Part shown: positions 1 through 6,171 of the stretch, piece after piece
Position numbering within the stretch: position 1 is the stretch's first letter
Layout: every line of letters begins with the position of its first letter
Assembly (NCBI GenBank): GCA_052387255.1
Contig: JBQTJI010000094.1
Span: forward strand, 1 to 11,689
Length of the DNA: 11,689 nucleotides
Reading direction: 5' to 3'
Source: JBBQXK01 sp052387255
GTDB lineage: Bacteria > Pseudomonadota > Alphaproteobacteria > Rhodobacterales > Rhodobacteraceae
Position numbers and translations under genes: made by a program
The notes under the pieces: generated by a model
What the model was told of the DNA's origin: nothing
What the model saw: only the letters and a program-made list of their open reading frames with translations
The model's database searches: none

Positions 1-2
1 AT

Positions 3-143
3 CCCGACTGCGGAAAGCTGCGCCGTAACGCGGCGGTCTGGGTGGTCGGCGTTGGGGGCTACGGGTGGGTCTTGGTGCGTTTCGTGGGCGAGGGGGCGGA
101 TGGCTACGTCGCCGCCCGCCTGCTGACCGACCGCGCGCCCTAA
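3..143 (+). CDS. C-terminal end of an unidentified protein (5' truncated by the window)
   Basis: Frame 3 is open from the left edge to a TAA at 141-143 and gives 46 residues ending in LLTDRAP. The codons are strongly GC-ending like the confirmed genes nearby, while the other two forward frames stop earlier (one at 26-28, the other at 121-123). The stop overlaps the TAG of the opposing glycosyltransferase gene in the sequence CTAA, a common tail-to-tail arrangement in compact genomes, which supports a real gene end. The visible part has a mildly hydrophobic Trp/Val/Gly-rich stretch (AVWVVGVGGYGWVLVRFVG) that could be a beta-rich core or a short membrane segment. No family is recognisable from this fragment. 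Confidence 0.5.
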   Translation, partial: PDCGKLRRNAAVWVVGVGGYGWVLVRFVGEGADGYVAARLLTDRAP

Positions 144-2380
144 TCGCGGCGCAGTTGCGACGCCCAGCGCACCGCCCGGCGCACCCAGGGGCGCGGGCGC
201 AGGCGCAGCACGACCTCGCCCGGAACGCGCAGACGGTCCGACCCTGCCGTGACGGCAAAGCGGTCGGCCTGCTGCGGGGCGGCCCGCATCGCGGCCTCGG
301 CCTGCAGCCGGGCGGCAAGCAGCGCCTCGACAATCCTGGCGGGCAGGTGGTCGGGTGCCTGCCAGTCTTCGGTCGCCAGCCGCAGGCGCAGGGCCGCCAG
401 ATCGGGCGCATAACCGCGCGCCGCCGCCCAGGCACCCGACTGCGCGGCAAAGCGGTCAACCAGCGCGACACGCTCGGCAGGCGACAGCAGCGATGCCCTA
501 CCGGACAGCGCGGGCAGGGCCGCAAAGAACGCGCGCAGCACACGCACGCGGTCATCCTCATGCGCCATCAGCACATTGACCAGCCGCGCCGCCGCCACCT
601 GGTCGCGGTCGGGCGTGGCATAGGTGCGGCCCCGGTCGGGCGGGGTCAGGTGGCCCAGCGCCGGGGTCAGGTCGGCGGCGCGCAGGAAATCGGCCCAGTG
701 GCTGCCCGCCACCGCCGACGCATCGTGATCGACCAGCGCCACGGGGCGGCCTGCGAACCCCTCCCACGGGCCGAACAGGCCGGGCAGGTCGGTCAGGGTG
801 TCGCCGTAATCGACCATGAACTCCTGCGCCGTGCGCGCGCCGAACCGCTGGCCATTGCAGACATACTCGCGGTACAGCATTTCCGGCCCCTGGTCGGGAC
901 TGCGGACAAAGGCCACCAGCCGGACCGAGGCGAACCCGCCCAGCCGCGCGAACAGCCCCTCGCGGACACCCTCGCGGTCGGATGACACCGGCAGAAGCAT
1001 GTTCTCGCACGACAGGATCACCGTGCGGCAGCGGGCGGCGGCAACCTCGGCGCGCAGCCGGGTCCAGACGGTATCGTCGCCCTTGCGCAGCGCCGCGATC
1101 AGGCCCAGGTGCCCCGGAAACCCGTCGGGGCGCACGGCGGGCCAGTCGGGCGGGGCAAGGCCGGTCAGCGGGAACAGCACGCCCGCCGCATGCATGTCGT
1201 CGCGCCGGTCCTGCAGGCTGCGCTGCAGCCAGGTGGATCCGGTCTTGTGCATGCCCAGATGCAGGACCAGATGCACCCCCGTCCGCGCCGCCGCGCGCCG
1301 GGGGGCCGCCAGGCCGCGCCGTTCGGCCAGCAGTGCCGCCGCCGTGCCCATGTCGCCCTGCCGCAGCATCCGGTGCAGGGCAAAGAAATCGCTGCGCGTC
1401 ACCACGCCCTGCCGCGTCTTCATGCCGACGCGCGACACAAGCTGCACCACCGGATCGTCAAAGATCGCCGCGCCGAAACGGTCGTCGCCCAGCAACCGCG
1501 CCACGCGGGCACCCAGGTCGTCATAGGCCGGCTCTCCGGCGTGCGCGGCCACGACCGAAGGCAGATCGACATCCCAGATCAGCCGCGACAGCGTCTGGAA
1601 CAGTTCGCGCTTCAGGAACCGGGGCGGCGTGCCGTCCTGTGCGGCATGGGCGCGCATGACGGCCATGCATTTCTCCAGCAACTGCACCTGCAGCCGGTGG
1701 ACGCCCAGATCGGGCGGCGTCGACGAGATCGACCCCGCCCGCCGCCGCCACACCCGCACCGGGCGCGCAAGGCAGGCGATCGACCGCGCCGCCGTCACCG
1801 CCTGCAGCACGAACAGGCGATCCTCGAACTTCACCTGTTCGGGGTCGAACCGCAATCCCGCCCCGGTCAGGAAATCGCGGCGGTACAGGCTGGACCACGA
1901 ACTGGTGATGAACTGCGCCTGTTCCACCCCGCGCAGGCCGGCCCCCTGCCGGGGCACGTCGAACAGCGCCGCATCGCGCGGCAGCAGACGCAGCGCCGGG
2001 GTGCCCACATGGCTGATATAGGCATTGGCATGGGCGATGTCGGCTCCGGTCGCCTCGGCATGCGCCAGGTGGGCGGCCAGCCCGTCGCTGGTGTAGTAGT
2101 CGTCCGCATCCAGAAACCCCACCCAGGTGCCGGTGGTGGCCGCCATCCCGGTGTTGCGCGCCGCCGACAGGCCCCGGTTGACCTCGTGATGCAGGATGCG
2201 CAGACCCTCGGGCAGGCCCATGGCGGCAAAGTCATCGGCGGAAAACACCGCGGGGTTGTCGTTGACCACCACGGTCTCGACCCCCTGCAGCCCCTGCGCG
2301 GCCACCGACTGGACGGCCATGCGCAGGAACGCGGTCTCGTTGTAGAACGGGATGATGACCGACAGGCGCGGCGGGGTCAT
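140..2380 (-). CDS. Bifunctional family 2 glycosyltransferase / sulfotransferase fusion
   Basis: A 746-residue protein with two enzyme modules. Residues about 5-230 are a GT-A fold GT2 domain: nucleotide-sugar strand SVIIPFYNE (7-15), GLSAARNTG (70-78), metal-binding LDADD (90-94) and the acidic ED pair in FEDRLF (185-190). A linker of about 130 residues follows. Residues about 368-600 resemble PAPS-dependent sulfotransferases: 5'-phosphosulfate loop LHLGMHKTGSTWLQ (373-386) and a 3'-phosphate segment beginning FVRSPD (491-496). The usual Ser eight residues after R493 is Met501, so the second module may be divergent. The C-terminal 140 residues carry no motif I know. No signal peptide or membrane helix is seen, so a cytoplasmic or peripheral location is likely. 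By family, GT2 enzymes transfer sugars from nucleotide donors and sulfotransferases sulfate glycans or lipids, so I infer a role in a sulfated surface polysaccharide. There is no clear Shine-Dalgarno before the ATG; coupling to the small ORF upstream is plausible. Confidence 0.9.
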   Translation of the reverse strand: MTPPRLSVIIPFYNETAFLRMAVQSVAAQGLQGVETVVVNDNPAVFSADDFAAMGLPEGLRILHHEVNRGLSAARNTGMAATTGTWVGFLDADDYYTSDGLAAHLAHAEATGADIAHANAYISHVGTPALRLLPRDAALFDVPRQGAGLRGVEQAQFITSSWSSLYRRDFLTGAGLRFDPEQVKFEDRLFVLQAVTAARSIACLARPVRVWRRRAGSISSTPPDLGVHRLQVQLLEKCMAVMRAHAAQDGTPPRFLKRELFQTLSRLIWDVDLPSVVAAHAGEPAYDDLGARVARLLGDDRFGAAIFDDPVVQLVSRVGMKTRQGVVTRSDFFALHRMLRQGDMGTAAALLAERRGLAAPRRAAARTGVHLVLHLGMHKTGSTWLQRSLQDRRDDMHAAGVLFPLTGLAPPDWPAVRPDGFPGHLGLIAALRKGDDTVWTRLRAEVAAARCRTVILSCENMLLPVSSDREGVREGLFARLGGFASVRLVAFVRSPDQGPEMLYREYVCNGQRFGARTAQEFMVDYGDTLTDLPGLFGPWEGFAGRPVALVDHDASAVAGSHWADFLRAADLTPALGHLTPPDRGRTYATPDRDQVAAARLVNVLMAHEDDRVRVLRAFFAALPALSGRASLLSPAERVALVDRFAAQSGAWAAARGYAPDLAALRLRLATEDWQAPDHLPARIVEALLAARLQAEAAMRAAPQQADRFAVTAGSDRLRVPGEVVLRLRPRPWVRRAVRWASQLRRD

Positions 2381-2389
2381 CGCGCAGGA

Positions 2390-2494
2390 TCAGAGGCTGA
2401 CGTCGGACCCGTCGTCATCGTCACCCGCCACCGTGAATCCGATCAGCGCGAACCCCAGCAGAAGGCTGATCAGCGCTCCGAATCCCAACAGCAT
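2390..2494 (-). CDS. Small single-helix membrane peptide with acidic tail (34 aa)
   Basis: A 34-codon ORF starting at the ATG at 2494-2492, preceded by AAGGGG six bases upstream, a good Shine-Dalgarno. The peptide is a hydrophobic helix (LLGFGALISLLLGFALIGFT, about residues 2-21) followed by an acidic tail (AGDDDDGSDVSL). Its stop lies nine bases before the glycosyltransferase-sulfotransferase ATG, which has no good ribosome site, so the two are probably one transcript with coupled translation. The frame is open up to an ATG at 2653, but that extension is Arg/Cys/His-rich, runs antisense into the SDR gene and has no membrane character, so the short start is preferred. Hydrophobic N-termini followed by DDDD runs also occur on some Rhodobacterales secreted or calcium-binding proteins, so it could be a decayed remnant. 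No family is recognised. Confidence 0.55.
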   Translation of the reverse strand: MLLGFGALISLLLGFALIGFTVAGDDDDGSDVSL

Positions 2495-2527
2495 CCCCGA
2501 CCCCTTGCCAAACAGTTCCCCCGTCAC

Positions 2528-2555
2528 TCGACACGATTCCCGCCGCGATTGCAAT
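2528..2555 (+). promoter_or_regulatory. Candidate sigma70-type promoter for the SDR gene
   Basis: TCGACA (2528-2533, five of six to TTGACA) and TGCAAT (2550-2555, four of six to TATAAT but lacking the important second-position A) are separated by 16 bases, about 50 bases before the SDR start. The −10 candidate lies inside a palindrome. This is pattern matching only. Confidence 0.3.
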
Positions 2556-2559
2556 TGCA
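2550..2559. repeat. 10-bp palindrome TGCAATTGCA in the divergent intergenic region
   Basis: TGCAATTGCA is a perfect palindrome between the − strand small ORF/glycosyltransferase unit and the + strand SDR gene. It is unusually AT-rich for this window and overlaps the SDR −10 candidate, so it could be an operator or a −10 element used on both strands. Confidence 0.4.
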
Positions 2560-2579
2560 CCATGCCCGCCCCATGGTGC
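2557..2579. promoter_or_regulatory. Inverted repeat GCACCATG-N7-CATGGTGC, possible operator
   Basis: Perfect 8-bp arms at 2557-2564 and 2572-2579 flank the spacer CCCGCCC. The repeat ends 24 bases before the SDR ATG (2604) and overlaps the palindrome at 2550-2559. The size and spacing fit a dimeric regulator site; a transcribed hairpin just upstream of the SDR ribosome site is the alternative. No regulator gene is adjacent. Confidence 0.4.
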
Positions 2580-2603
2580 CGCCGACCGCAACCGGAGCCG
2601 AAG

Positions 2604-3437
2604 ATGACCACCCCACAGCGCACGCTGCTGATCACCGGATGCTCGTCGGGCATCGGGCTGGACGCCGCGCGGGGGATGGCGGCGCGGGGGTGGCGGGTGT
2701 TCGCGACCTGTCGAAAGCCCGCCGACTGCGACCGGCTGATCGCCGAGGGGCTGGAAAGTTTCGTTCTGGATTATACGGATGGCACCAGCATCGCAGCGGC
2801 GGTGTCCGAGGTGCAGGCGCGCGGCGGCCGGCTGGACGCGCTGTTCAACAATGGTGCTTTCGCCTGCCCAGGTGCTGTCGAGGATCTGCCGACCGACGCA
2901 TTGCGCGCGATTTTCGAAACAAACCTTTTCGGATATCACGACCTGACGCGCCGGGTGATCCCGATGATGCGGGCGCAAGGTGCCGGGCGCATCGTCAACT
3001 GTTCCTCGGTCCTGGGCCTTGTCGGCCTGAAATGGCGCGGGGCCTATGTCGCCACCAAGTTCGCGATGGAGGGGCTCACGGACGTGCTGCGCCTGGAAAT
3101 GGCGGGCACCGGCATTCGCGTGGTCCTGATCGAGCCCGGCCCCATCGCCACCCGCATCCGCGACAACGCGATCCCCCATTTCGAACGCTGGATCGACTGG
3201 CGCAATTCGGCCCGCGCCGCCGAATACGAACCGCTCCTGGACCGCCTGTACAAGCCCGCCGAAAAGAAGGACCGCTTTGAACTGCCCCCTTCGGCGGTGA
3301 CGGCCAAGCTGGTCCACGCCCTCGAATCCCCCCGGCCCCGCGCGCGCTATTTCGTCACCACCCCCACCCATGCCATGGGCCTGGCCCGCCGCCTGCTGCC
3401 GGTGTCCATCCTCGACCGGATCCTGCGCAGGGCCTGA
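2604..3437 (+). CDS. SDR family NAD(P)-dependent oxidoreductase
   Basis: A 277-residue classical short-chain dehydrogenase, a normal length for the family. The Rossmann nucleotide-binding motif TGCSSGIG is at 11-18, N107 lies in ETNLFG, the catalytic triad is S135 (NCSSVLG), Y148 and K152 (YVATK), and the PG turn is at 178-179. The usual NNAG is NNGA here (82-85), seen in a subfamily with the following ACPGAVEDLP-type stretch. The C-terminal about 85 residues are longer than in minimal SDRs and Arg-rich. The ATG at 2604 is chosen because GGAG sits about six bases upstream and the Rossmann strand starts at residue 7; the open frame extends upstream to 2352 but that overlaps the opposite gene. 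It probably acts in the cytoplasm on an alcohol or carbonyl; the substrate cannot be inferred. The next gene follows after 55 bases. Confidence 0.9.
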   Translation: MTTPQRTLLITGCSSGIGLDAARGMAARGWRVFATCRKPADCDRLIAEGLESFVLDYTDGTSIAAAVSEVQARGGRLDALFNNGAFACPGAVEDLPTDALRAIFETNLFGYHDLTRRVIPMMRAQGAGRIVNCSSVLGLVGLKWRGAYVATKFAMEGLTDVLRLEMAGTGIRVVLIEPGPIATRIRDNAIPHFERWIDWRNSARAAEYEPLLDRLYKPAEKKDRFELPPSAVTAKLVHALESPRPRARYFVTTPTHAMGLARRLLPVSILDRILRRA

Positions 3438-3492
3438 CCCCTTCGCTTTCCCCCGAAACCCCGCTACATCCGCCTGAGCCGGAGGTGCCCCC

Positions 3493-3702
3493 ATGTTCAG
3501 CGATCCCCTTGTGATTGTCGTCGTCGTCGCCTGCCTGGGCGTGGCCTTCATCCTTGCGCGCGGCATCGGCATCTCGGCCAAGGGCGGCGAGAACAGCGGG
3601 AAAGAGGCCAACAAGTACATGCGGTGGCGCATCTATGCCCAGGCGGGCGCGGTCGTGGTGATCCTGGTCGTGGTCGCGATCCGCCGGATGGGGGCGAACT
3701 GA
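3493..3702 (+). CDS. HIG1-domain twin transmembrane helix small protein
   Basis: A 69-residue inner-membrane protein with two hydrophobic helices (about 5-22 and 48-63) joined by a polar loop. The loop ends in NKYMRWRIYAQ (40-50), which matches the conserved basic signature before helix 2 of the HIG1 (hypoxia-induced gene 1) family. Mitochondrial relatives (Rcf1/HIGD) associate with cytochrome oxidase and respiratory supercomplexes; bacterial members are small and mostly unstudied. A strong GGAGGT (3481-3486) lies six bases before the ATG. The stop TGA shares its last base with the ATG of the cobalamin adenosyltransferase gene, so the two are translationally coupled. Whether it serves respiration or the downstream gene is unknown. 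Confidence 0.85.
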   Translation: MFSDPLVIVVVVACLGVAFILARGIGISAKGGENSGKEANKYMRWRIYAQAGAVVVILVVVAIRRMGAN

Positions 3703-4298
3703 TGGTTGTCCTGTCCAAGATCTACACCAGGACCGGGGACGCCGGGGAAACCGCCCTGGGCAACGGCGCGCGTGTCGCCAAGCATGCGCTGCGGGTCGGC
3801 GCCTATGGCACCGTGGACGAAACGAACGCGACCATCGGTCTGGCCCGCCTGCACGCCGATCCCGACATGGACGCAGCCCTTGCGCGAATCTCGAACGATC
3901 TGTTCGACCTCGGGGCCGATCTTTGCACGCCCGACCGGCATCTGGACGCGGGCCTGCCCTATACCCCCCTGCGCATGATCGAACCTCAGGTGCTGCGCCT
4001 CGAATCCGAGATCGACGCCTGGAACGACCCCGCCCGGCTGAAACCCCTGCGCAGCTTCATCCTGCCCGGCGGCACCGCCCTGGCCGCCCACCTGCACCTC
4101 TGCCGCACCGTCTGCCGCCGGGCCGAGCGGCTGGTGGTGGAACTGGCAGCGATGGAGGACGTGAACCCCGAGGCGGTGAAATACCTCAACCGCCTGTCCG
4201 ACTGGTTCTTCGTCGCGGGCCGAATCGCCAACGACGATGGCCGGGCCGATGTGCTGTGGGTGCCGGGGCTGACGCGCGGTCCATCCGCCCAAAAGTAA
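3702..4298 (+). CDS. Cob(I)yrinic acid a,c-diamide / cob(I)alamin adenosyltransferase, PduO type
   Basis: A 198-residue ATP:cob(I)alamin adenosyltransferase, full length for the PduO family. It transfers the 5'-deoxyadenosyl group of ATP to cob(I)alamin to make adenosylcobalamin, the cofactor of methylmalonyl-CoA and ethylmalonyl-CoA mutases and class II ribonucleotide reductase. Family motifs are present: N-terminal ATP-binding KIYTRTGDAGETALG (6-20), FILPGG (119-124), CRTVCRRAERLV (134-145) and YLNRLSDWFFVAGR (161-174). The protein is a cytoplasmic five-helix-bundle trimer in studied members. The ATG at 3702 overlaps the stop of the HIG1 gene by one base; the open frame begins at 3624, but residues before this ATG do not fit the family. 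The product is followed by a 144-base gap and then etfB. Confidence 0.93.
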   Translation: MVVLSKIYTRTGDAGETALGNGARVAKHALRVGAYGTVDETNATIGLARLHADPDMDAALARISNDLFDLGADLCTPDRHLDAGLPYTPLRMIEPQVLRLESEIDAWNDPARLKPLRSFILPGGTALAAHLHLCRTVCRRAERLVVELAAMEDVNPEAVKYLNRLSDWFFVAGRIANDDGRADVLWVPGLTRGPSAQK

Positions 4299-4442
4299 CC
4301 GATTGGTGCGTTATCAGGGTCGCGACCCGCCGGAACGCGGCGTCGCACCGCACGCGTGCGTCGCATTTGGCCTGTCCCCGCGCACGGAAGCGGTTTATGA
4401 CGCCACGCAACAATCTGTCTGCCAGGGGTTTGGGGGGGCGCG
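4299..4442 (+). promoter_or_regulatory. Intergenic leader before etfB with palindrome and direct repeat
   Basis: This 144-base gap is the longest on the + strand within the block and probably holds the etfBA promoter. It contains the perfect palindrome CGCACGCGTGCG (4349-4360) and the 8-bp direct repeat GCGTCGCA at 4340-4347 and 4358-4365, whose second copy overlaps the palindrome. No −35/−10 pair with good spacing stands out; TTGGCC (4367-4372) and TTTATG (4394-4399) are 21 bases apart, too far for a standard promoter. A G-rich run just before the etfB ATG is the likely ribosome site. Confidence 0.35.
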
Positions 4443-5204
4443 ATGAAGGTTCTGGTGCCGGTCAAGCGGGTGATCGACTACAACGTCAAGGTTCGGGTCA
4501 AGGCCGACGGGTCGGGGGTGGACCTCGCGAACGTCAAGATGAGCATGAACCCCTTTGACGAGATCGCCGTGGAAGAGGCGATCCGCCTGCGCGAAAAGGG
4601 CGTCGCGACCGAGATCATCGTCGTCTCCATCGGCGTGAAGCAAAGCCAGGAAACCCTGCGCACCGCGCTTGCCATGGGGGCCGACCGCGCCATCCTGATC
4701 GAGGCCACCGACAACGTCCACACCGACATCGAGCCCCTGGCCGTGGCCAAGCTGCTGGCCGCCGTGGTCAGGGCCGAGGAACCTGGCCTTGTGCTGTGCG
4801 GCAAGCAGGCCATCGACAACGACATGAACGCCACGGGGCAGATGCTGTCGGCCCTGCTGGGCTGGAGCCAGGCCACCTTCGCCAGCGAAGTCGCCATCGA
4901 GGGCGACCATGCCCGCGTCACGCGCGAGGTGGACGGCGGGTTGCAGACCATCTCGGTCAAGCTGCCGACCATCGTCACCGTCGACCTGCGCCTGAACGAG
5001 CCGCGCTATGCGTCGCTGCCGAACATCATGAAGGCCAAGAAGAAACCGCTCGAGGAAAAGACCCCCGCCGACTATGGCGTGGACGTGACGCCGCGCCTCA
5101 AGGTGCTGAAGACGGTCGAACCGGCGGGCCGCAAGGCGGGCGTCAGGGTGGGGTCGGTGGCCGAACTGATCGCGAAACTGAAAGACGAAGCGGGGGTGCT
5201 CTGA
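4443..5204 (+). CDS. etfB: Electron transfer flavoprotein subunit beta
   Basis: A 253-residue ETF beta subunit, the usual length. It pairs with EtfA to carry electrons from acyl-CoA and other flavin dehydrogenases to ETF:ubiquinone oxidoreductase. It holds the structural AMP of the heterodimer. Visible family features are the N-terminal VLVPVKRVIDYN, the AMP-site segment GKQAIDND (120-127), the ETF-beta signature around 159-179 (VTREVDGGLQ through KLPTIVT) and the dehydrogenase recognition loop LNEPRYASLPNIMKAKKK (184-201). The start is fixed by the conserved MKVLVPVKR N-terminus. It lies one base from etfA in a clear two-gene operon; its own promoter is probably in the gap before it. The order adenosyltransferase-etfB-etfA recurs in Rhodobacterales. 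Confidence 0.97.
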   Translation: MKVLVPVKRVIDYNVKVRVKADGSGVDLANVKMSMNPFDEIAVEEAIRLREKGVATEIIVVSIGVKQSQETLRTALAMGADRAILIEATDNVHTDIEPLAVAKLLAAVVRAEEPGLVLCGKQAIDNDMNATGQMLSALLGWSQATFASEVAIEGDHARVTREVDGGLQTISVKLPTIVTVDLRLNEPRYASLPNIMKAKKKPLEEKTPADYGVDVTPRLKVLKTVEPAGRKAGVRVGSVAELIAKLKDEAGVL

Positions 5205-5205
5205 C

Positions 5206-6132
5206 ATGGCCGTTCTTCTGATTGCCGATGTGAACGACGGCCAGCTTGCCACCGACGGCGTGGCCAAGACCCTGGCCGCCGTCGCCTCTCTGGGTGAGGT
5301 GCATGTGCTGGTCGCGGGCACCGGCGGCGACGCGGCGGCGGCCGAGGCGGCCACCCTGCAAGGCGTCACCAAGGTGCTGTTCGCCGACGACCACGCCTAT
5401 TGCCACGGCATGGCCGAGGCGACGGCAGGGCTGATCGTGGCCCTTGCCGGTCCCTACGAGCACATCGTGTCGGCGTCGGGGGCCTTTTCGAAAAGCATCC
5501 TGCCGCGGGTGGCGGCCCTTCTGGACGTGATGGTGATCTCGGACGTGACGGCGGTGGTCGGTGCCGATACCTTCGAGCGCCCGATCTATGCCGGGAACGC
5601 GATCCAGACGGTGCAGTCGGGCGATGCGAAAAAGGTCATGACGATCCGCACGGCCACCTTCACCGCCGTAGGCACCGGCGGGTCGGCCCCGGTCGAAAAG
5701 GTCGCCGTCGCCGCCGATGGCAGCCTGTCGACCTGGGTCGAGGACAGGACGGCGTCCAGCGACCGCCCCGAACTGACCAGCGCCGGGATCGTCGTGTCGG
5801 GCGGGCGTGGCGTGGGCTCGCAGGCCGACTTCGCGCTGATCGAGAAACTGGCCGACAAGCTGGGTGCGGCCGTCGGCGCGTCGCGCGCGGCGGTGGACAG
5901 CGGCTATGCGCCGAACGACTGGCAGGTCGGCCAGACCGGCAAGGTGGTGGCACCTGCGCTGTACGTCGCCGTCGGCATCAGTGGCGCGATCCAGCATCTG
6001 GCGGGCATGAAGGACAGCAAGGTCATCGTCGCCATCAACAAGGACGAAGAGGCCCCGATCTTTCAGGTGGCCGACTATGGCCTGGTGGGCGACCTCTTCA
6101 CCCTCGTGCCCGAACTGATCGAAAAGCTGTGA
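5206..6132 (+). CDS. etfA: Electron transfer flavoprotein subunit alpha
   Basis: A 308-residue, full-length ETF alpha subunit, which binds the redox-active FAD. The C-terminal FAD domain shows SGGRG (198-202), GASRAAVDSGY (224-234), GQTGK (242-246), the family signature beginning LYVAVGISGAIQH (252-264) and ending VAIN (275-278), and ADYGLVGDLF (289-298). The N-terminal half is the typical alpha-subunit sheet domain. The start lies one base after the etfB stop, so the subunits are co-translated. In many Rhodobacterales a 3-hydroxybutyryl-CoA dehydrogenase gene follows, but here the next gene is a convergent GMC oxidoreductase 39 bases away. Its electron donors (acyl-CoA, dimethylglycine or sarcosine dehydrogenases) are not in the window. 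Confidence 0.97.
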   Translation: MAVLLIADVNDGQLATDGVAKTLAAVASLGEVHVLVAGTGGDAAAAEAATLQGVTKVLFADDHAYCHGMAEATAGLIVALAGPYEHIVSASGAFSKSILPRVAALLDVMVISDVTAVVGADTFERPIYAGNAIQTVQSGDAKKVMTIRTATFTAVGTGGSAPVEKVAVAADGSLSTWVEDRTASSDRPELTSAGIVVSGGRGVGSQADFALIEKLADKLGAAVGASRAAVDSGYAPNDWQVGQTGKVVAPALYVAVGISGAIQHLAGMKDSKVIVAINKDEEAPIFQVADYGLVGDLFTLVPELIEKL

Positions 6133-6144
6133 CGCCCGCCTGAC

Positions 6145-6168
6145 CGCGCGGCCCGCACAGGGCGCGCG
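6145..6168. terminator. GC-rich hairpin between convergent etfA and the GMC gene
   Basis: Arms CGCGCGGCCC and GGGCGCGCG can form about nine pairs with one bulged G around the loop GCACA. It fills most of the 39-base gap between two converging stops, so it could terminate both transcripts. There is no T tract on either strand, so this is a candidate only. Confidence 0.35.
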
Positions 6169-6171
6169 CGC

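Noticed and set aside
2495..2653. Longer 87-codon version of the small acidic-tail ORF
   Set aside because: The extra 53 residues have no membrane character and overlap the start of the SDR gene; the short ATG has the good Shine-Dalgarno.
1109..3280. 723-codon open frame on the + strand
   Set aside because: It is antisense to the glycosyltransferase-sulfotransferase and then out of frame inside the SDR gene. The His/Arg/Gln-rich product has no recognisable motif.
2421..3632. 403-codon open frame on the − strand
   Set aside because: Antisense to the SDR and HIG1 genes, both of which have full family motifs and ribosome sites.
4395..5372. 325-codon open frame on the − strand over etfB
   Set aside because: Antisense to a complete etfB; the translation is low in complexity and His/Asp/Gly-rich.
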